Part shown: piece by piece, positions 45,190 to 54,154 of the stretch
Numbering within the stretch: position 1 is the first letter of the stretch
Layout: each line of letters opens with the position of its first letter
NCBI GenBank assembly: GCA_963831005.1
Contig: CAWHOW010000031.1
Location: forward strand, 1-64,000
Direction of reading: 5' to 3'
Origin: CAWHOW01 sp963831005
GTDB taxonomy: Bacteria > Bacteroidota > Bacteroidia > Bacteroidales > CG2-30-32-10
Length of the DNA stretch: 64,000 bases
Made by a program: the position numbers and the translations under genes
Notes under the pieces: generated by a model
The model's database searches: none
Seen by the model: the letters and a program-made list of their open reading frames with translations, nothing else
What the model was told of the DNA's origin: nothing

Positions 45190-45939
45190 TTACTGTTCCA
45201 AAATAGTATTGCCCGCCATAGTAACTCCGCCGGTTCTTGCTAATGCTCTGCCATTAAGTGTAGCTCCTGTATTGAAAGTTATGGATTGCATGGCCAATAT
45301 TGTTCCTTTAAAAACAGAAGTGGTTCCAAAAGTAGCAGAACTACCTACCTGCCAAAAGATGTTTGAAGCCAATGCTCCTCCGCTTAGGATAACTTGCCGT
45401 CCTGATGTAGTGGTAAGCGTGGATGCTATTTGTATAATAAAGACTGCATTCGCATTTCCTTTTGCATCAAAAGTCAGATCACCCGATGAAATTGTCAGCG
45501 AAGAAGTTGACTTATAAAGTCCCGGGGTTAGTGTAAGCCCTCCGATATTTCCCGATAATGTAACTATATCTGTACAGGTGCGTCCGGCGGCATCATTATA
45601 TGCTGCAGTCAGATCAAGTTTTGCCTGGTTGGCTATAACATCATTGATGTGTTGTGTTCCGTTCAATATCCCCGGAGGAAATCCGCCTACCGAAGAACCC
45701 GGGCTTAATCCAAGATCACCGGTTATAGTTGTTGCTCCTGTGCTGGTAACTGCTGAGCCTGCAAGCACTGCAAGGTTTGTTGAGCCGGCAAGGGATACCA
45801 TTGACTGCACAGTTGTTTGAAGGGGTATTACAATTGGAGTTACCACTGGAGTTACGGGATCAGTATTATCTTTTTTACATCCGGCAATTAAAACAACCAA
45901 TACTACTGCTAGGGTTGTTAATAGTTTTTTCTTTTCCAT
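45190..45939 (-). CDS. Ice-binding-like (DUF3494) lipoprotein
   Basis: About 249 residues from the internal start MEKKKLLTTLAVVLVVLIAGC, which gives a clean lipoprotein signal with lipobox LIAGC; a longer frame would run into the promoter leader. A Pro/Thr/Val linker is followed by one DUF3494 domain (NLAVLAGSAVTSTGATTITG, GLSPGSSVGGFPPG, LTPGLYKSTSSLTISSGDLT, NIFWQVGSSATFG, ARTGGVTMAGN). It is closest to the third, inserted domain of the giant adhesin. Expected at the outer membrane as a lipid-anchored protein. It lies under composite promoter copy 6. Confidence 0.9.
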   Translation of the reverse strand: MEKKKLLTTLAVVLVVLIAGCKKDNTDPVTPVVTPIVIPLQTTVQSMVSLAGSTNLAVLAGSAVTSTGATTITGDLGLSPGSSVGGFPPGILNGTQHINDVIANQAKLDLTAAYNDAAGRTCTDIVTLSGNIGGLTLTPGLYKSTSSLTISSGDLTFDAKGNANAVFIIQIASTLTTTSGRQVILSGGALASNIFWQVGSSATFGTTSVFKGTILAMQSITFNTGATLNGRALARTGGVTMAGNTILEQ

Positions 45940-45955
45940 TTTTTTGTTTTTTATT

Positions 45956-45971
45956 GTGAATGAATTTTCAC
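45956..45971 (-). promoter_or_regulatory. Leader palindrome GTGAA-N6-TTCAC (ice-binding lipoprotein)
   Basis: GTGAA and TTCAC separated by six bases, just downstream of promoter copy 6. Confidence 0.7.
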
Positions 45972-45975
45972 GATG

Positions 45976-46039
45976 CAAAGTACTTTGTTTTAACATAGGG
46001 GTGTGTTATATAATTAGATAAAAAAGTTACATCATTCAC
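45976..46039 (-). promoter_or_regulatory. Composite stress promoter, copy 6
   Basis: Box A GCGTGAATGATGTAAC, box B TTATATAACA, then AAGTACTTTG. The TTTG position is kept although the core sequence differs. Confidence 0.8.
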
Positions 46040-46119
46040 GCTTTAACCATGGATATGGCAAGGCATCCGACAATAACAGTGTTGGTAAGGAAGATCATCT
46101 TTTCAGGAATAATATTCTG

Positions 46120-46524
46120 TTACTTTTTATAAGTCGTTCGCGAAATCTCAACACCCAGAGGCGTTAAAACGCTTCCTTCATCCTCGGCCGTTATGAAAAT
46201 TTCTGTGGGTTCAAATGCTGTTATTGCCTGTAATGTAGATTCCGTAGTGGTCTTACTTTTCATTTGCCCGATATTTATCACTCCATTTTTATATGTTGAT
46301 ATCCAGGCAACATAGGTTTTCTTTGGCGGTGTGAGTCTTTCGGCGCCTGCCAGATATTTTGCAGAAATAAAAATTACAAAATTTTTGTTTTTGTCTCTGT
46401 TTATTTTAGCTTTCATCATGGCTGCAGGAGTTACACTTGATACCGGAAATTTTAATGTTGTGTTACACGATGCTATTAAAAACATCACGACGACACTTAG
46501 AATTACATTTTTCATTGTTTTCAT
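46120..46524 (-). CDS. Small lipoprotein of unknown function
   Basis: A 134-residue protein with a lipoprotein signal (VILSVVVMFLIASCNTT, acylated Cys about residue 20). The rest is predicted beta-rich (KNFVIFISAKYLAG, KKTYVAWISTYKNGVINIG, EIFITAEDEGSVLTPLG). I recognise no domain. A second ATG three codons in could be the true start. It lies under composite promoter copy 7. Confidence 0.7.
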   Translation of the reverse strand: MKTMKNVILSVVVMFLIASCNTTLKFPVSSVTPAAMMKAKINRDKNKNFVIFISAKYLAGAERLTPPKKTYVAWISTYKNGVINIGQMKSKTTTESTLQAITAFEPTEIFITAEDEGSVLTPLGVEISRTTYKK

Positions 46525-46551
46525 TTTTTAAGTTAATAATAATATTATTGA

Positions 46552-46617
46552 CAAAGGTGAGTACCTTTTAATGGATAAGCATTACACAATATTGGAAATA
46601 AGTTATATCATTCACAC
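46552..46617 (-). promoter_or_regulatory. Composite stress promoter, copy 7 (small lipoprotein)
   Basis: Box A GTGTGAATGATATAAC, box B TTGTGTAATG, then GGTACTCACCTTTG. Confidence 0.85.
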
Positions 46618-46631
46618 ATTTTAAGAGCAAT

Positions 46632-46666
46632 AAAAAAACGCTTTCCATATATAAAGAAAGCGTTTT
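46632..46666 (-). terminator. Strong rho-independent terminator of the candidate sRNA
   Basis: AAAACGCTTTC and GAAAGCGTTTT (46635-46645 / 46656-46666) pair perfectly; on the minus strand a run of Ts follows. Confidence 0.85.
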
Positions 46667-46702
46667 GAAAATCTGATCGAATTAAATTCTTCTTTTTTCA
46701 CA

Positions 46703-46723
46703 TTGTGAATGATAAATTCACAA
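46703..46723 (-). promoter_or_regulatory. Leader palindrome in the candidate sRNA
   Basis: TTGTGAAT and ATTCACAA with a five-base loop. It is the longest version of the leader element shared with copies 1, 5 and 6. Confidence 0.7.
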
Positions 46724-46728
46724 CGGTA

Positions 46729-46794
46729 CAAAGGTGAGAAGCTTTTTATGAGAAATTGTTACATAATTTTAGGAAAAAGTTATATCATTCACAC
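46729..46794 (-). promoter_or_regulatory. Composite stress promoter, copy 8 (sRNA)
   Basis: Box A GTGTGAATGATATAAC, box B TTATGTAACA, then GCTTCTCACCTTTG. The core is nearly identical to copy 5. Confidence 0.85.
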
Positions 46795-46815
46795 ATTAAA
46801 AGTGTATTTGTTTTT

Positions 46816-48084
46816 TCAAGATACCGTTGCAATTCTTTCATTTAAAAAAATGTTTTTCGCATTGAGTCCCGGTTTCTGCCCGTGCATATCAAAATCAAGT
46901 TTTACTTGTGGCCCGAATATCAGGCAATGCGTTGAACCTCCAAAATGGAACATTCCCAGCTGGTCGCCTTTTTTAACTCGTTGTCCTTCAATGACAGTTA
47001 TCTGGCAGGATGAAATTTCCGTCATCCCTACTGGCATAACGCACATCAGTCCAATAGCAGGATTATCAGCTTCAATAAATATCAATGCTCTTGTTGCCAG
47101 TTCGGTAATAAATCCTTGTGATTCGTTTTCACCGGTAGGATCAAAACCTTCTGTTAATGTTTCAGAATAATAGCTTCCATTTATAATATATGCTTTTATA
47201 ATTTTACCGCTTATAGAGCTGTGCCAGCGATGATAACTCAATGCGCTTAAAAAAGCCTGATAAATCGTTCCTCCAATAAACTTGTCTGTAAAAACATCGC
47301 CCGCCATCATATGTTGAAGGGAATATGGCTGAGATTTGATCCAAAACTTATCAATCAGCTTTACGTTTTTTGCTATTTTATAGGGAGCAGATTCACATGC
47401 GTTAACTATCACCGAATCATCGTTAGGACTTGCCACAGGTCGTTTACCTTCTCTGAATTCCCTTGTAAAAAAATCATCCCATGATTTAAATCCATGATAA
47501 GGCAGTTCGGGATTACATTTAAAATCTTCATTAAAATTTGGCATCGCATCCTGTGCATCCTTACCAAACCAGCCTTTATGAGGATCGGTATTTAATACAT
47601 AACGGGAATCTTCAGAGCTAAGGAATTTAGCCCATTCATTAAGGATCTTTTTTATCTGATGATTGACTTTAGTATTTAAAAAGGCTGCAGAACCGGCTTG
47701 TGTTCCCATGGGCCAACCCAAAATAGCACATATAGGAACGCCTACAAAACATGTTGTATCAAACTCTAATGATCGTGTTATTATCTTATTGATAAGTTGA
47801 AGCATATGATGGTAGCTCCTTACCTGCGGTTTCCCTTTGGGATCTTTATTATAAGGCGGATTATGCGGAACCTGCTCAAACATCAGGTTAAATTGCATGA
47901 AAATTTCAGGATCATTCTCAATAAGGTTCCTGAACTCCTCTATTACAGGAAGCAATGGCTTTTCAGTTTTATCAACTTCTGTTATCAGGTTGCTCATCCA
48001 CTTTTTAAGAATAGCCTGGTCAGATGGAAGCCATTTGCCGACATTGTATGGAGTTTGTTTTTCTTCGTTTTTAATTATTTGCAT
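46816..48084 (-). CDS. Phosphatidylserine-decarboxylase-family protein (PsiD-like)
   Basis: A 422-residue pyruvoyl-type decarboxylase. An N-terminal helical domain (about residues 20-160; EEFRNLIENDPEIFMQFNLMF, YHHMLQLINKIITRSLEFD) of the kind fused to PSD in fungal PsiD-like tryptophan decarboxylases precedes the PSD core: SWDDFFTREFREGKRPV, LSYHRWHSSISGKI with the catalytic His, and the self-cleavage motif FGGSTHCLIF near residue 383. Normal PSDs for phosphatidylethanolamine synthesis have no such N-terminus. It could decarboxylate phosphatidylserine or an amino acid. It follows a GNAT gene by 42 bp. Confidence 0.82.
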   Translation of the reverse strand: MQIIKNEEKQTPYNVGKWLPSDQAILKKWMSNLITEVDKTEKPLLPVIEEFRNLIENDPEIFMQFNLMFEQVPHNPPYNKDPKGKPQVRSYHHMLQLINKIITRSLEFDTTCFVGVPICAILGWPMGTQAGSAAFLNTKVNHQIKKILNEWAKFLSSEDSRYVLNTDPHKGWFGKDAQDAMPNFNEDFKCNPELPYHGFKSWDDFFTREFREGKRPVASPNDDSVIVNACESAPYKIAKNVKLIDKFWIKSQPYSLQHMMAGDVFTDKFIGGTIYQAFLSALSYHRWHSSISGKIIKAYIINGSYYSETLTEGFDPTGENESQGFITELATRALIFIEADNPAIGLMCVMPVGMTEISSCQITVIEGQRVKKGDQLGMFHFGGSTHCLIFGPQVKLDFDMHGQKPGLNAKNIFLNERIATVS

Positions 48085-48126
48085 AGCAATTTTATTAAAC
48101 GGTATTATGCCAAAACTTATAGGTGC

Positions 48127-48780
48127 TTATTCGATTATTTCATTTATTAAAGTTACCTTATCAGGGATGCTTTTTAGAATGGAATGTAGTAGAGTATCGC
48201 TTTCAGTTTTTTCATATAGTTCCAGATACAAGAGTTTAAAAATAATTTCAATCTCGGGTTTCCCTAACAGCATAGTCTTGTATTTGGGTGCAATCATAAG
48301 CGACATTTCGGTCGGTTGTGTATTATCTAAAGATGGTAATACATAAGGGGTGTCCTTTAATAAGTATGCACCATTTCTGATATAAAAATTAATTCTTTTT
48401 TTTCTCTGTTCAATGTTATTTCCGAATAAATAATTTTCAACTTCAAGTAATAAATATTTCTCAGCAGCAACCACTTTTTCTATAAGAAAAGTAAAAAAGC
48501 TGCTGCCAATTTTATGATTTCTGAATTTTTCAATTACAGCCATGTAATCTAAAAAAACAAAATCAGATTTATTGAAGTGATACATAAAAGCTATACACAC
48601 TATTTCGTCCCGGTGAAAACCAACATATAATTTCGACTTGCCTTCTTCAATTCTTTTTTTTATTACAGGTAAAGGCTGGCGTTCATTAGAAGGGAAGGAG
48701 TCAATATAGATTTTTATAGCATCAGCAAAGTAAATATCATTTGAACTTGTTATTTCAGTATAGAATATTTTCATATTCAA
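48127..48780 (-). CDS. GNAT-family N-acetyltransferase
   Basis: A 217-residue protein with a GNAT fold: a beta-strand pair (KLYVGFHRDEIVCIAFMYHF), FVFLDYMAVIEKFRNHKIGSSFFTFLI as the acetyl-CoA motif A region, and FYIRNGAYLLKDTPYVLP as motif B. Substrate unknown. Its start overlaps the end of the marC-like gene by 4 bp, so the two are translationally linked. Confidence 0.78.
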   Translation of the reverse strand: MNMKIFYTEITSSNDIYFADAIKIYIDSFPSNERQPLPVIKKRIEEGKSKLYVGFHRDEIVCIAFMYHFNKSDFVFLDYMAVIEKFRNHKIGSSFFTFLIEKVVAAEKYLLLEVENYLFGNNIEQRKKRINFYIRNGAYLLKDTPYVLPSLDNTQPTEMSLMIAPKYKTMLLGKPEIEIIFKLLYLELYEKTESDTLLHSILKSIPDKVTLINEIIE

Positions 48781-49400
48781 ATATTAAAGGCTAATTTGAT
48801 TCCTTGTATAAGCATATTTGCTCCCAGCACACCTAAAATTATCCCCATTATCTTGCCAATAATCACAAAGTTCTTTTTGCCTACAAAATTTAGAATATAG
48901 CTGCTATAAATAAAAGCAAAGTAAGTTAAAAGTACTATCAGTGCAAAAATAAGGGTGGTTACAAATACCTGGAAGAAATTAGCTTTTACAACAAAATTCA
49001 TTGCCGTAACGATTGTCCCGGGTCCGGCCAGAATAGGAATGGCCAATGGAGAGATGGTTACTCCGTCATCATATTTTACACCTTCCTTGTAATGTATGCT
49101 GGATTTTTTTGATTGAAGCATCTCAAATCCGATAAAGAAGATTAAAATTCCGCCAAATATTTTGAATGCAGGAATGGTCAATCCAAAAACCTCAAAAATA
49201 TATTTACCGATTAGAATAAACGCCAGTATAATTATAAAGGCGACAATGTTAGAGGTCTTGGCAATCTCCTTTTTTTTCTTTTCATCAACACCTTCCGTTA
49301 ATTGAATAAAAATCGGAATATTGACAATAGGGTTCATAATGGCAAAGAATGCCATAAAAACAGTGAATGAATAGCTCCAGATATTTACCATGCTATTCAT
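48777..49400 (-). CDS. MarC-family membrane protein
   Basis: A 207-residue inner-membrane protein with six predicted segments. Family phrases: FFAIMNPIVNIPIFIQLTEG, FEVFGLTIPAFKIFGGILIF, SPLAIPILAGPGTIVTAMNF and GKIMGIILGVLGANMLIQGI. Members were called amino-acid transporters but their substrate is unproven. It overlaps the upstream cbpM by 8 bp and the downstream GNAT gene by 4 bp. Confidence 0.9.
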   Translation of the reverse strand: MNSMVNIWSYSFTVFMAFFAIMNPIVNIPIFIQLTEGVDEKKKKEIAKTSNIVAFIIILAFILIGKYIFEVFGLTIPAFKIFGGILIFFIGFEMLQSKKSSIHYKEGVKYDDGVTISPLAIPILAGPGTIVTAMNFVVKANFFQVFVTTLIFALIVLLTYFAFIYSSYILNFVGKKNFVIIGKIMGIILGVLGANMLIQGIKLAFNI

Positions 49401-49701
49401 TTATATCATATAGTCGAAGCTTATTTCTTAGTGCAATAATCTCTTCATGCATTGAATTTATTCGGTTTAACATATGGCTAATAGTTTCGATGCCTTCCAG
49501 ATTAATATCTAACTCATAGTGAAATCGAATAAATTTCTCTAATTGCTTAAGTTGCGATGCATCAATATATTTTGTTTTTTTGACAGTAGTAATTTCAATC
49601 AGCCCGGTTTGGTGTAAGGTGCTGATAAAAGAAATATCAATATTATGATTAGTGCAAAACACATCTACAGCTATTAAATTTTCAGTATGCATTTTTCTCA
49701 T
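49393..49701 (-). CDS. cbpM: Chaperone modulator CbpM
   Basis: A 102-residue MerR-like helix-turn-helix protein (FISTLHQTGLIEITTVKKTKYIDASQLKQLEKFIRFHYELDINLEGI, then a C-terminal coiled coil). CbpM binds the J-domain of CbpA and controls it. It lies directly downstream of the DnaJ/CbpA gene, which supports the call. Confidence 0.85.
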   Translation of the reverse strand: MRKMHTENLIAVDVFCTNHNIDISFISTLHQTGLIEITTVKKTKYIDASQLKQLEKFIRFHYELDINLEGIETISHMLNRINSMHEEIIALRNKLRLYDINE

Positions 49702-49708
49702 TTTAAAA

Positions 49709-50596
49709 TTACGACTTAGATAATTCAGTAAATAATGCTTTTTGCTTCTCAGTTAAATTTGTTGGGATTTTAACAGTATAGGTTACATATAGATCTCCAA
49801 AGTTCCCTTCGCTCTTATAAACCGGAAATCCTTTCCCTTTTAATTTTACCTTACTTCCATTTTGTGTTTCAGGTTTAACTTTTAGTTTTACCTTACCGCT
49901 TAGTGTATCTATGATTATATCACTTCCCAAAACAGCTGTATATAAATCTAAATCCACAGTTGTATATAAATCATTTCCCAAACGTTTAATGTTAGAATTA
50001 TTGGCTACGGAAAATGTAATATACAAATCTCCATTCGGTCCGCCATTTATTCCGGGCCCGCCGTGTCCGGATATTTTTATTGTCTGTCCGTTTTCAATTC
50101 CAGCAGGGATTGTAATTCTTAAGTTTTTCCCATTAACCGATATTGTTTGCTTTTGTGTTTTATAAGCATCAATCAGGTCAAGATGTAATTCGGCATTATA
50201 ATCTTCACCGCGGAATTTCACTTGACTGCTTCTTCCGGCGCCTCCTCTACCACCAAACATGGATTCAAAGAAATCGGAAAAATCCCCTTCAGATTGAGCC
50301 CCTGAATATCTTGGATCATGATAATTTGATGATTGCTGCTGGTACTGTTTTGCTTTTTCAAATTCTTCAGCATGTTGCCAGTCCTTTCCGTATTGATCGT
50401 ATTTCTTGCGTTTCTCAGGATCGCTCAATACTTCATTTGCTTCATTGATAAGCTGAAAATTCCTTTTGGCATCTTTATCATTAGGGTTTAGGTCAGGGTG
50501 ATGCTTCCTTGCTAATCTCCGGTAAGCCTTTTTTATTTCATCTGGCGTGGCTGTTTTATTTATCCCTAATATTTTATAATAATCAACAAATGTCAT
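49709..50596 (-). CDS. cbpA: DnaJ-class co-chaperone CbpA
   Basis: A 295-residue Hsp40. The N-terminal J-domain has the HPD motif (ARKHHPDLNPNDKDAKRNFQ), followed by a Gly/Phe-rich linker (DFFESMFGGRGGAGR) and two C-terminal beta-sandwich domains (DLIDAYKTQKQTISVNGKNL, LDLYTAVLGSDIIIDTLSGKV). There is no zinc-finger domain, so it is CbpA (type II), not DnaJ. It heads a cbpA-cbpM-marC-GNAT operon. Confidence 0.92.
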   Translation of the reverse strand: MTFVDYYKILGINKTATPDEIKKAYRRLARKHHPDLNPNDKDAKRNFQLINEANEVLSDPEKRKKYDQYGKDWQHAEEFEKAKQYQQQSSNYHDPRYSGAQSEGDFSDFFESMFGGRGGAGRSSQVKFRGEDYNAELHLDLIDAYKTQKQTISVNGKNLRITIPAGIENGQTIKISGHGGPGINGGPNGDLYITFSVANNSNIKRLGNDLYTTVDLDLYTAVLGSDIIIDTLSGKVKLKVKPETQNGSKVKLKGKGFPVYKSEGNFGDLYVTYTVKIPTNLTEKQKALFTELSKS

Positions 50597-50690
50597 ATCT
50601 TTATTAAAAAGAATTTATTGCACATTATGGAATGGATTATCGGTTCATCTATTTATTGGAAGAACAAATATATTACTTTTAGTACATCTG

Positions 50691-53312
50691 TCAATTATGT
50701 AAATTATCTTTTTTAATTTCCTGTTCCGCTTGCTTCCAGTCCTGAACTGCTTTACCATCTTTGCGACCTCGCTGCTCATATAGTTTATAGGCTCTCTTGG
50801 CAACCAGCGATGTCAAATCGGAAAGTGTCTTGGTTTTAACCGGATCGAAAATCCGATATGCAAGAAGTTTTAATCGGTCATTAAACAGAAACCACAGCAA
50901 AGCATAACCCCAAACAAACCCAGCCCAACCCCAACCGAGAGGTGTCATAAATAGTCCATATACCGCTATCAATGTCGCAATAATTTGTGTGCCGAGCACT
51001 GCTATCCATAAAACCTTTGCAGGGCGGATAGTCCAGAATGGTCCACGGGTGCGAGTGAGAAAAATAGTCAGATGTCCTGCTACGGAAAGTTTTAAATACA
51101 TCAACGTCTGGATATGTGCACGGTCTAAATGAAAGACACGTTCACCTAAATAAAATAAGCCGAAAGCGGAAACAACTCCGATGACTCCCAACACTGTGGA
51201 GATACCCAGTACCATTCGCATATTCCAGGCTTCAGGCTGATTTTTATATTTAACATTGTCATATGCAATAGACAGGATGGCACCGTCGTTAAGCAACGCA
51301 AGCATCACTATCATCACTGCTGTTAATGGATAGAAGTTAAATACCAAGATTGCCAGTGTCATAAATAGCAACACACGCAAAGTCTCGGCAATGCGGTATA
51401 TTGCGTAGCTATTCATCCGCTGGAAAATTTTCCTGCTCTCCTTAATTGCATCAATAATCACCGTGAGTCCGGGTGTCATCAGTACAATTGCAGCCGCTGC
51501 TCTAGCTGCATCCGTTGCATCCGAAACGGCAATACCACAATCAGCTTTTTTTAACGCCGGGGCATCATTCACCCCATCGCCTGTCATACCAACAATATGA
51601 CCTCGTTTTTGCAGGACGTCAACAATATGAAATTTATGTTCAGGGAATACTTGTGCGAAGCCATCAGCTTTCTCAATGGACACTGCCACCTCTGTAGTCT
51701 CTTGTTTTTTTGAATCACCCAATCCACCAGCATCAAGGATATTTGTGCCCATATCTAATTTCTTGGCGGTTTCCTGTGCAATAGCGAGTGCATCTCCCGT
51801 AACCATTTTAATCTTGACTCCCATTGCAAGCGCAGTAGCGATGGTTTCTTTAGCATCTTCACGTGGAGGATCAAATAAGGGCAACACACCAAGAAACTGC
51901 CATTGGCCGTCGTCCTCTGTCTTAGCCACACCCAACGAACGAAAACCACGTACTGCAAATTCATTGACTGCCTTATCAACTGTCGTTTTTACCTGCCCGA
52001 TATTTGCCGATAATGCCAAAATCACTTGTGGTGCGCCCTTTGTAACCTTGAACTCTTTTCCGTCCTTGCCCTTTACCGTAGCCTCGGTTCGTTTATGTAC
52101 TGCATCGAATGGCTGAAAATGTATCATCTGATAATCTTTCAATACCTGATTTTCTTTCAAACCACCTATAACTGCTAAATCAATTGTGTCATTGTTTTCC
52201 TCTCGTGAAGCGAGTGCGCCATATAGGATGACTTGTTCAGCAGGGATATTATTCACGCTGAAAGGATCACCAAGAGTAAGTTTATTCTGTGTCAGTGTTC
52301 CCGTCTTGTCAGCACACAGCATATCCACACCAGCTAATTCTTCAATTGCTACTAATTTGCTTACAATTGCTTTTTTCTTTGCGAGCAAACGTGCGCCCAC
52401 TGCCATAGTGACTGACAAAACCGTTGGCATTGCAACAGGAATTGCTGCAACAGTCAACACCAATGCAAACTGTAATGTGGTAAGAATAGCATCACCACGT
52501 ATGATTGCAACAGTAATAATAACCGCTACTAATGCCACAGCAAGTATGATGAGGTAATTGCCAATCTTTAAAACCGCTTTTTGAAAATGACTCACAGTAT
52601 GCGCTTCCTGCACCAGTTGAGCCGTCTTGCCAAAATATGTGTTTGCACCTGTGCCATATACCAGTGCGCTAATTTCTCCCTGTCGAATGATAGAACCTGA
52701 AAACACTGCTTCACCCGGTTTTCGTGTAGCTGGCAATGATTCTCCTGTTAATGCGGATTGATCTACTTCCACAGAATCACCATCCAGCAAGCGTGCATCT
52801 GCAGGTACAATATCGCCCAGACGTAAGCGTATGATGTCGCCGGGCACTAATTCACGTGATGCAGGAGTGATCCATTTCACATCACGATTCACCCTTGCCT
52901 TGATCGCCAGTTTTGCTTTCAGGGCAGCTATGGCATTACCTGCCTGCCGCTCTTCCCAGAATCCAACTACAGAGTTAGCAAGAAGCAAAACCAGGATTAT
53001 AAAAAAGTCAGGCCAATGACGCGCCACAGCTGAAAGAATCACAGCCACCTCTATCATCCAGGGTATAGGACCCCAAAAATAGGTAAGGAATTTAAGGAAC
53101 GGATTGATTTTCTTTTCTTCTATTTCATTAGCCCCATATTGGGTCAACCGTTTCTCTGCCTCGGCTTGACTGAGACCTTCCGGCGATGAACCAAGTTTTT
53201 CAAACAGTTCTTTCATTGGAAGTGATTTCATATCTACCTTAGCATTAGGATTAAGTTCCTGAGTAGATTCAGGAACTTTAGCTTGACCTGAACTCTGTTT
53301 CATAATTGTCAT
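50691..53312 (-). CDS. Plasma-membrane P-type H+-ATPase (type IIIA)
   Basis: An 873-residue proton pump of the plant/fungal-like P3A group. All P-type motifs are present: TGES near residue 189, the phosphorylated DKTGTLT near residue 333, KGAPQVIL, MVTGDALAIA and TGDGVNDAPALKKADCGIAV. About ten membrane segments flank the cytosolic domains. It would expel protons at ATP cost, useful in acid stress or fermentation. Its codons look more GC-rich than flanking genes, which suggests acquisition. Confidence 0.92.
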   Translation of the reverse strand: MTIMKQSSGQAKVPESTQELNPNAKVDMKSLPMKELFEKLGSSPEGLSQAEAEKRLTQYGANEIEEKKINPFLKFLTYFWGPIPWMIEVAVILSAVARHWPDFFIILVLLLANSVVGFWEERQAGNAIAALKAKLAIKARVNRDVKWITPASRELVPGDIIRLRLGDIVPADARLLDGDSVEVDQSALTGESLPATRKPGEAVFSGSIIRQGEISALVYGTGANTYFGKTAQLVQEAHTVSHFQKAVLKIGNYLIILAVALVAVIITVAIIRGDAILTTLQFALVLTVAAIPVAMPTVLSVTMAVGARLLAKKKAIVSKLVAIEELAGVDMLCADKTGTLTQNKLTLGDPFSVNNIPAEQVILYGALASREENNDTIDLAVIGGLKENQVLKDYQMIHFQPFDAVHKRTEATVKGKDGKEFKVTKGAPQVILALSANIGQVKTTVDKAVNEFAVRGFRSLGVAKTEDDGQWQFLGVLPLFDPPREDAKETIATALAMGVKIKMVTGDALAIAQETAKKLDMGTNILDAGGLGDSKKQETTEVAVSIEKADGFAQVFPEHKFHIVDVLQKRGHIVGMTGDGVNDAPALKKADCGIAVSDATDAARAAAAIVLMTPGLTVIIDAIKESRKIFQRMNSYAIYRIAETLRVLLFMTLAILVFNFYPLTAVMIVMLALLNDGAILSIAYDNVKYKNQPEAWNMRMVLGISTVLGVIGVVSAFGLFYLGERVFHLDRAHIQTLMYLKLSVAGHLTIFLTRTRGPFWTIRPAKVLWIAVLGTQIIATLIAVYGLFMTPLGWGWAGFVWGYALLWFLFNDRLKLLAYRIFDPVKTKTLSDLTSLVAKRAYKLYEQRGRKDGKAVQDWKQAEQEIKKDNLHN

Positions 53313-53367
53313 TCTCCTTACTTTTGAGCCAATTAGCTTTATATTACTAAGCTGCTTATTCTCTAAT

Positions 53368-54114
53368 TCAGAAAATCTTTTCTTTTATATTTTCTTTTGT
53401 TGCCGGAAAGACCAACCCGTAATTATTTGACAATATTTTCTCATCCTTATCAGTATATTTCAACTGCTTTAAAAGATGAGTAATAAGAGCGATGTGCGCT
53501 TCTTTCTTTTCGTCTGCATTAACCACAAACCAAGGGGCATGCTTAAAATTGGTTTTTAATAACATTTCATTCCGAGACTGGGAATAATCATTCCAGTACT
53601 TCTGGGCTTCCTTATCAATAGGGCTTATTTTCCACTGCTTTAGCGGATCATTCTCACGGTCTTTCAGCCTTTTTTTCTGTTCCTCCTTGCTGATGTCAAG
53701 ATAATATTTCAGAATGGTAAAACCCGCAACCACAAGCACCTTCTCAAATAATTTTACTTCAGTAAAAAATGATTTGTATTCCTGTTCACTACAGAAGCCC
53801 ATCACTTTCTCTACTCCGGCACGGTTGTACCAACTCCGGTTGAAGAGTACAAATTCACCTGAGGACGGTAAATGTTTTGCATAACGCTGAAAATACCATT
53901 CTATCTCTTGCTGATCTGAAGGTTTGTTCAATGCCACTACTCTTGTTTCGCGCGGACTGAGATGTTTAACAATAGTTTTTATTGTCCCGTCTTTCCCGGC
54001 AGCATCTCTCCCTTCAAGGATTACAAGTATCTTGAGGTTTGAGGATATTATTTCCTTTTGCAGCTTCACCAGCTCTATATAAAGTTGGTGCAATAATTTT
54101 TTCTTATTTTCCAT
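53368..54114 (-). CDS. ppk2: Polyphosphate kinase 2 (PPK2 class)
   Basis: About 248 residues from the internal start MENKKKLLHQLYIEL, where family similarity begins. Walker A (LEGRDAAGKDGTIKTI), RVVALNKPSDQQEIEWYFQRYAKHLP, the lid FNRSWYNRAGVEKVMGFC and KYYLDISKEEQKKRLKDR are diagnostic of PPK2, which moves phosphate between polyphosphate and nucleotides. It precedes the H+-ATPase by 55 bp, and a functional link (ATP regeneration for pumping) is possible but unproven. Confidence 0.92.
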   Translation of the reverse strand: MENKKKLLHQLYIELVKLQKEIISSNLKILVILEGRDAAGKDGTIKTIVKHLSPRETRVVALNKPSDQQEIEWYFQRYAKHLPSSGEFVLFNRSWYNRAGVEKVMGFCSEQEYKSFFTEVKLFEKVLVVAGFTILKYYLDISKEEQKKRLKDRENDPLKQWKISPIDKEAQKYWNDYSQSRNEMLLKTNFKHAPWFVVNADEKKEAHIALITHLLKQLKYTDKDEKILSNNYGLVFPATKENIKEKIF

Positions 54115-54154
54115 TACATTGAATTTACAATAACTACCTCCACATTTACACCAG

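Larger units (their letters stand above)
46632..46724 (-). ncRNA. Candidate small RNA of about 95 nt driven by the composite promoter
   Basis: Between composite promoter copy 8 and a strong terminator there is no plausible reading frame (the only ATG is followed at once by TGA). The predicted RNA starts with an 8-bp stem (TTGTGAAT / ATTCACAA, 46703-46723), has an A/U-rich single-stranded middle, and ends in an 11-bp terminator stem with a U-run. This is a typical bacterial sRNA layout. It is followed immediately by promoter copy 7. Confidence 0.6.
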
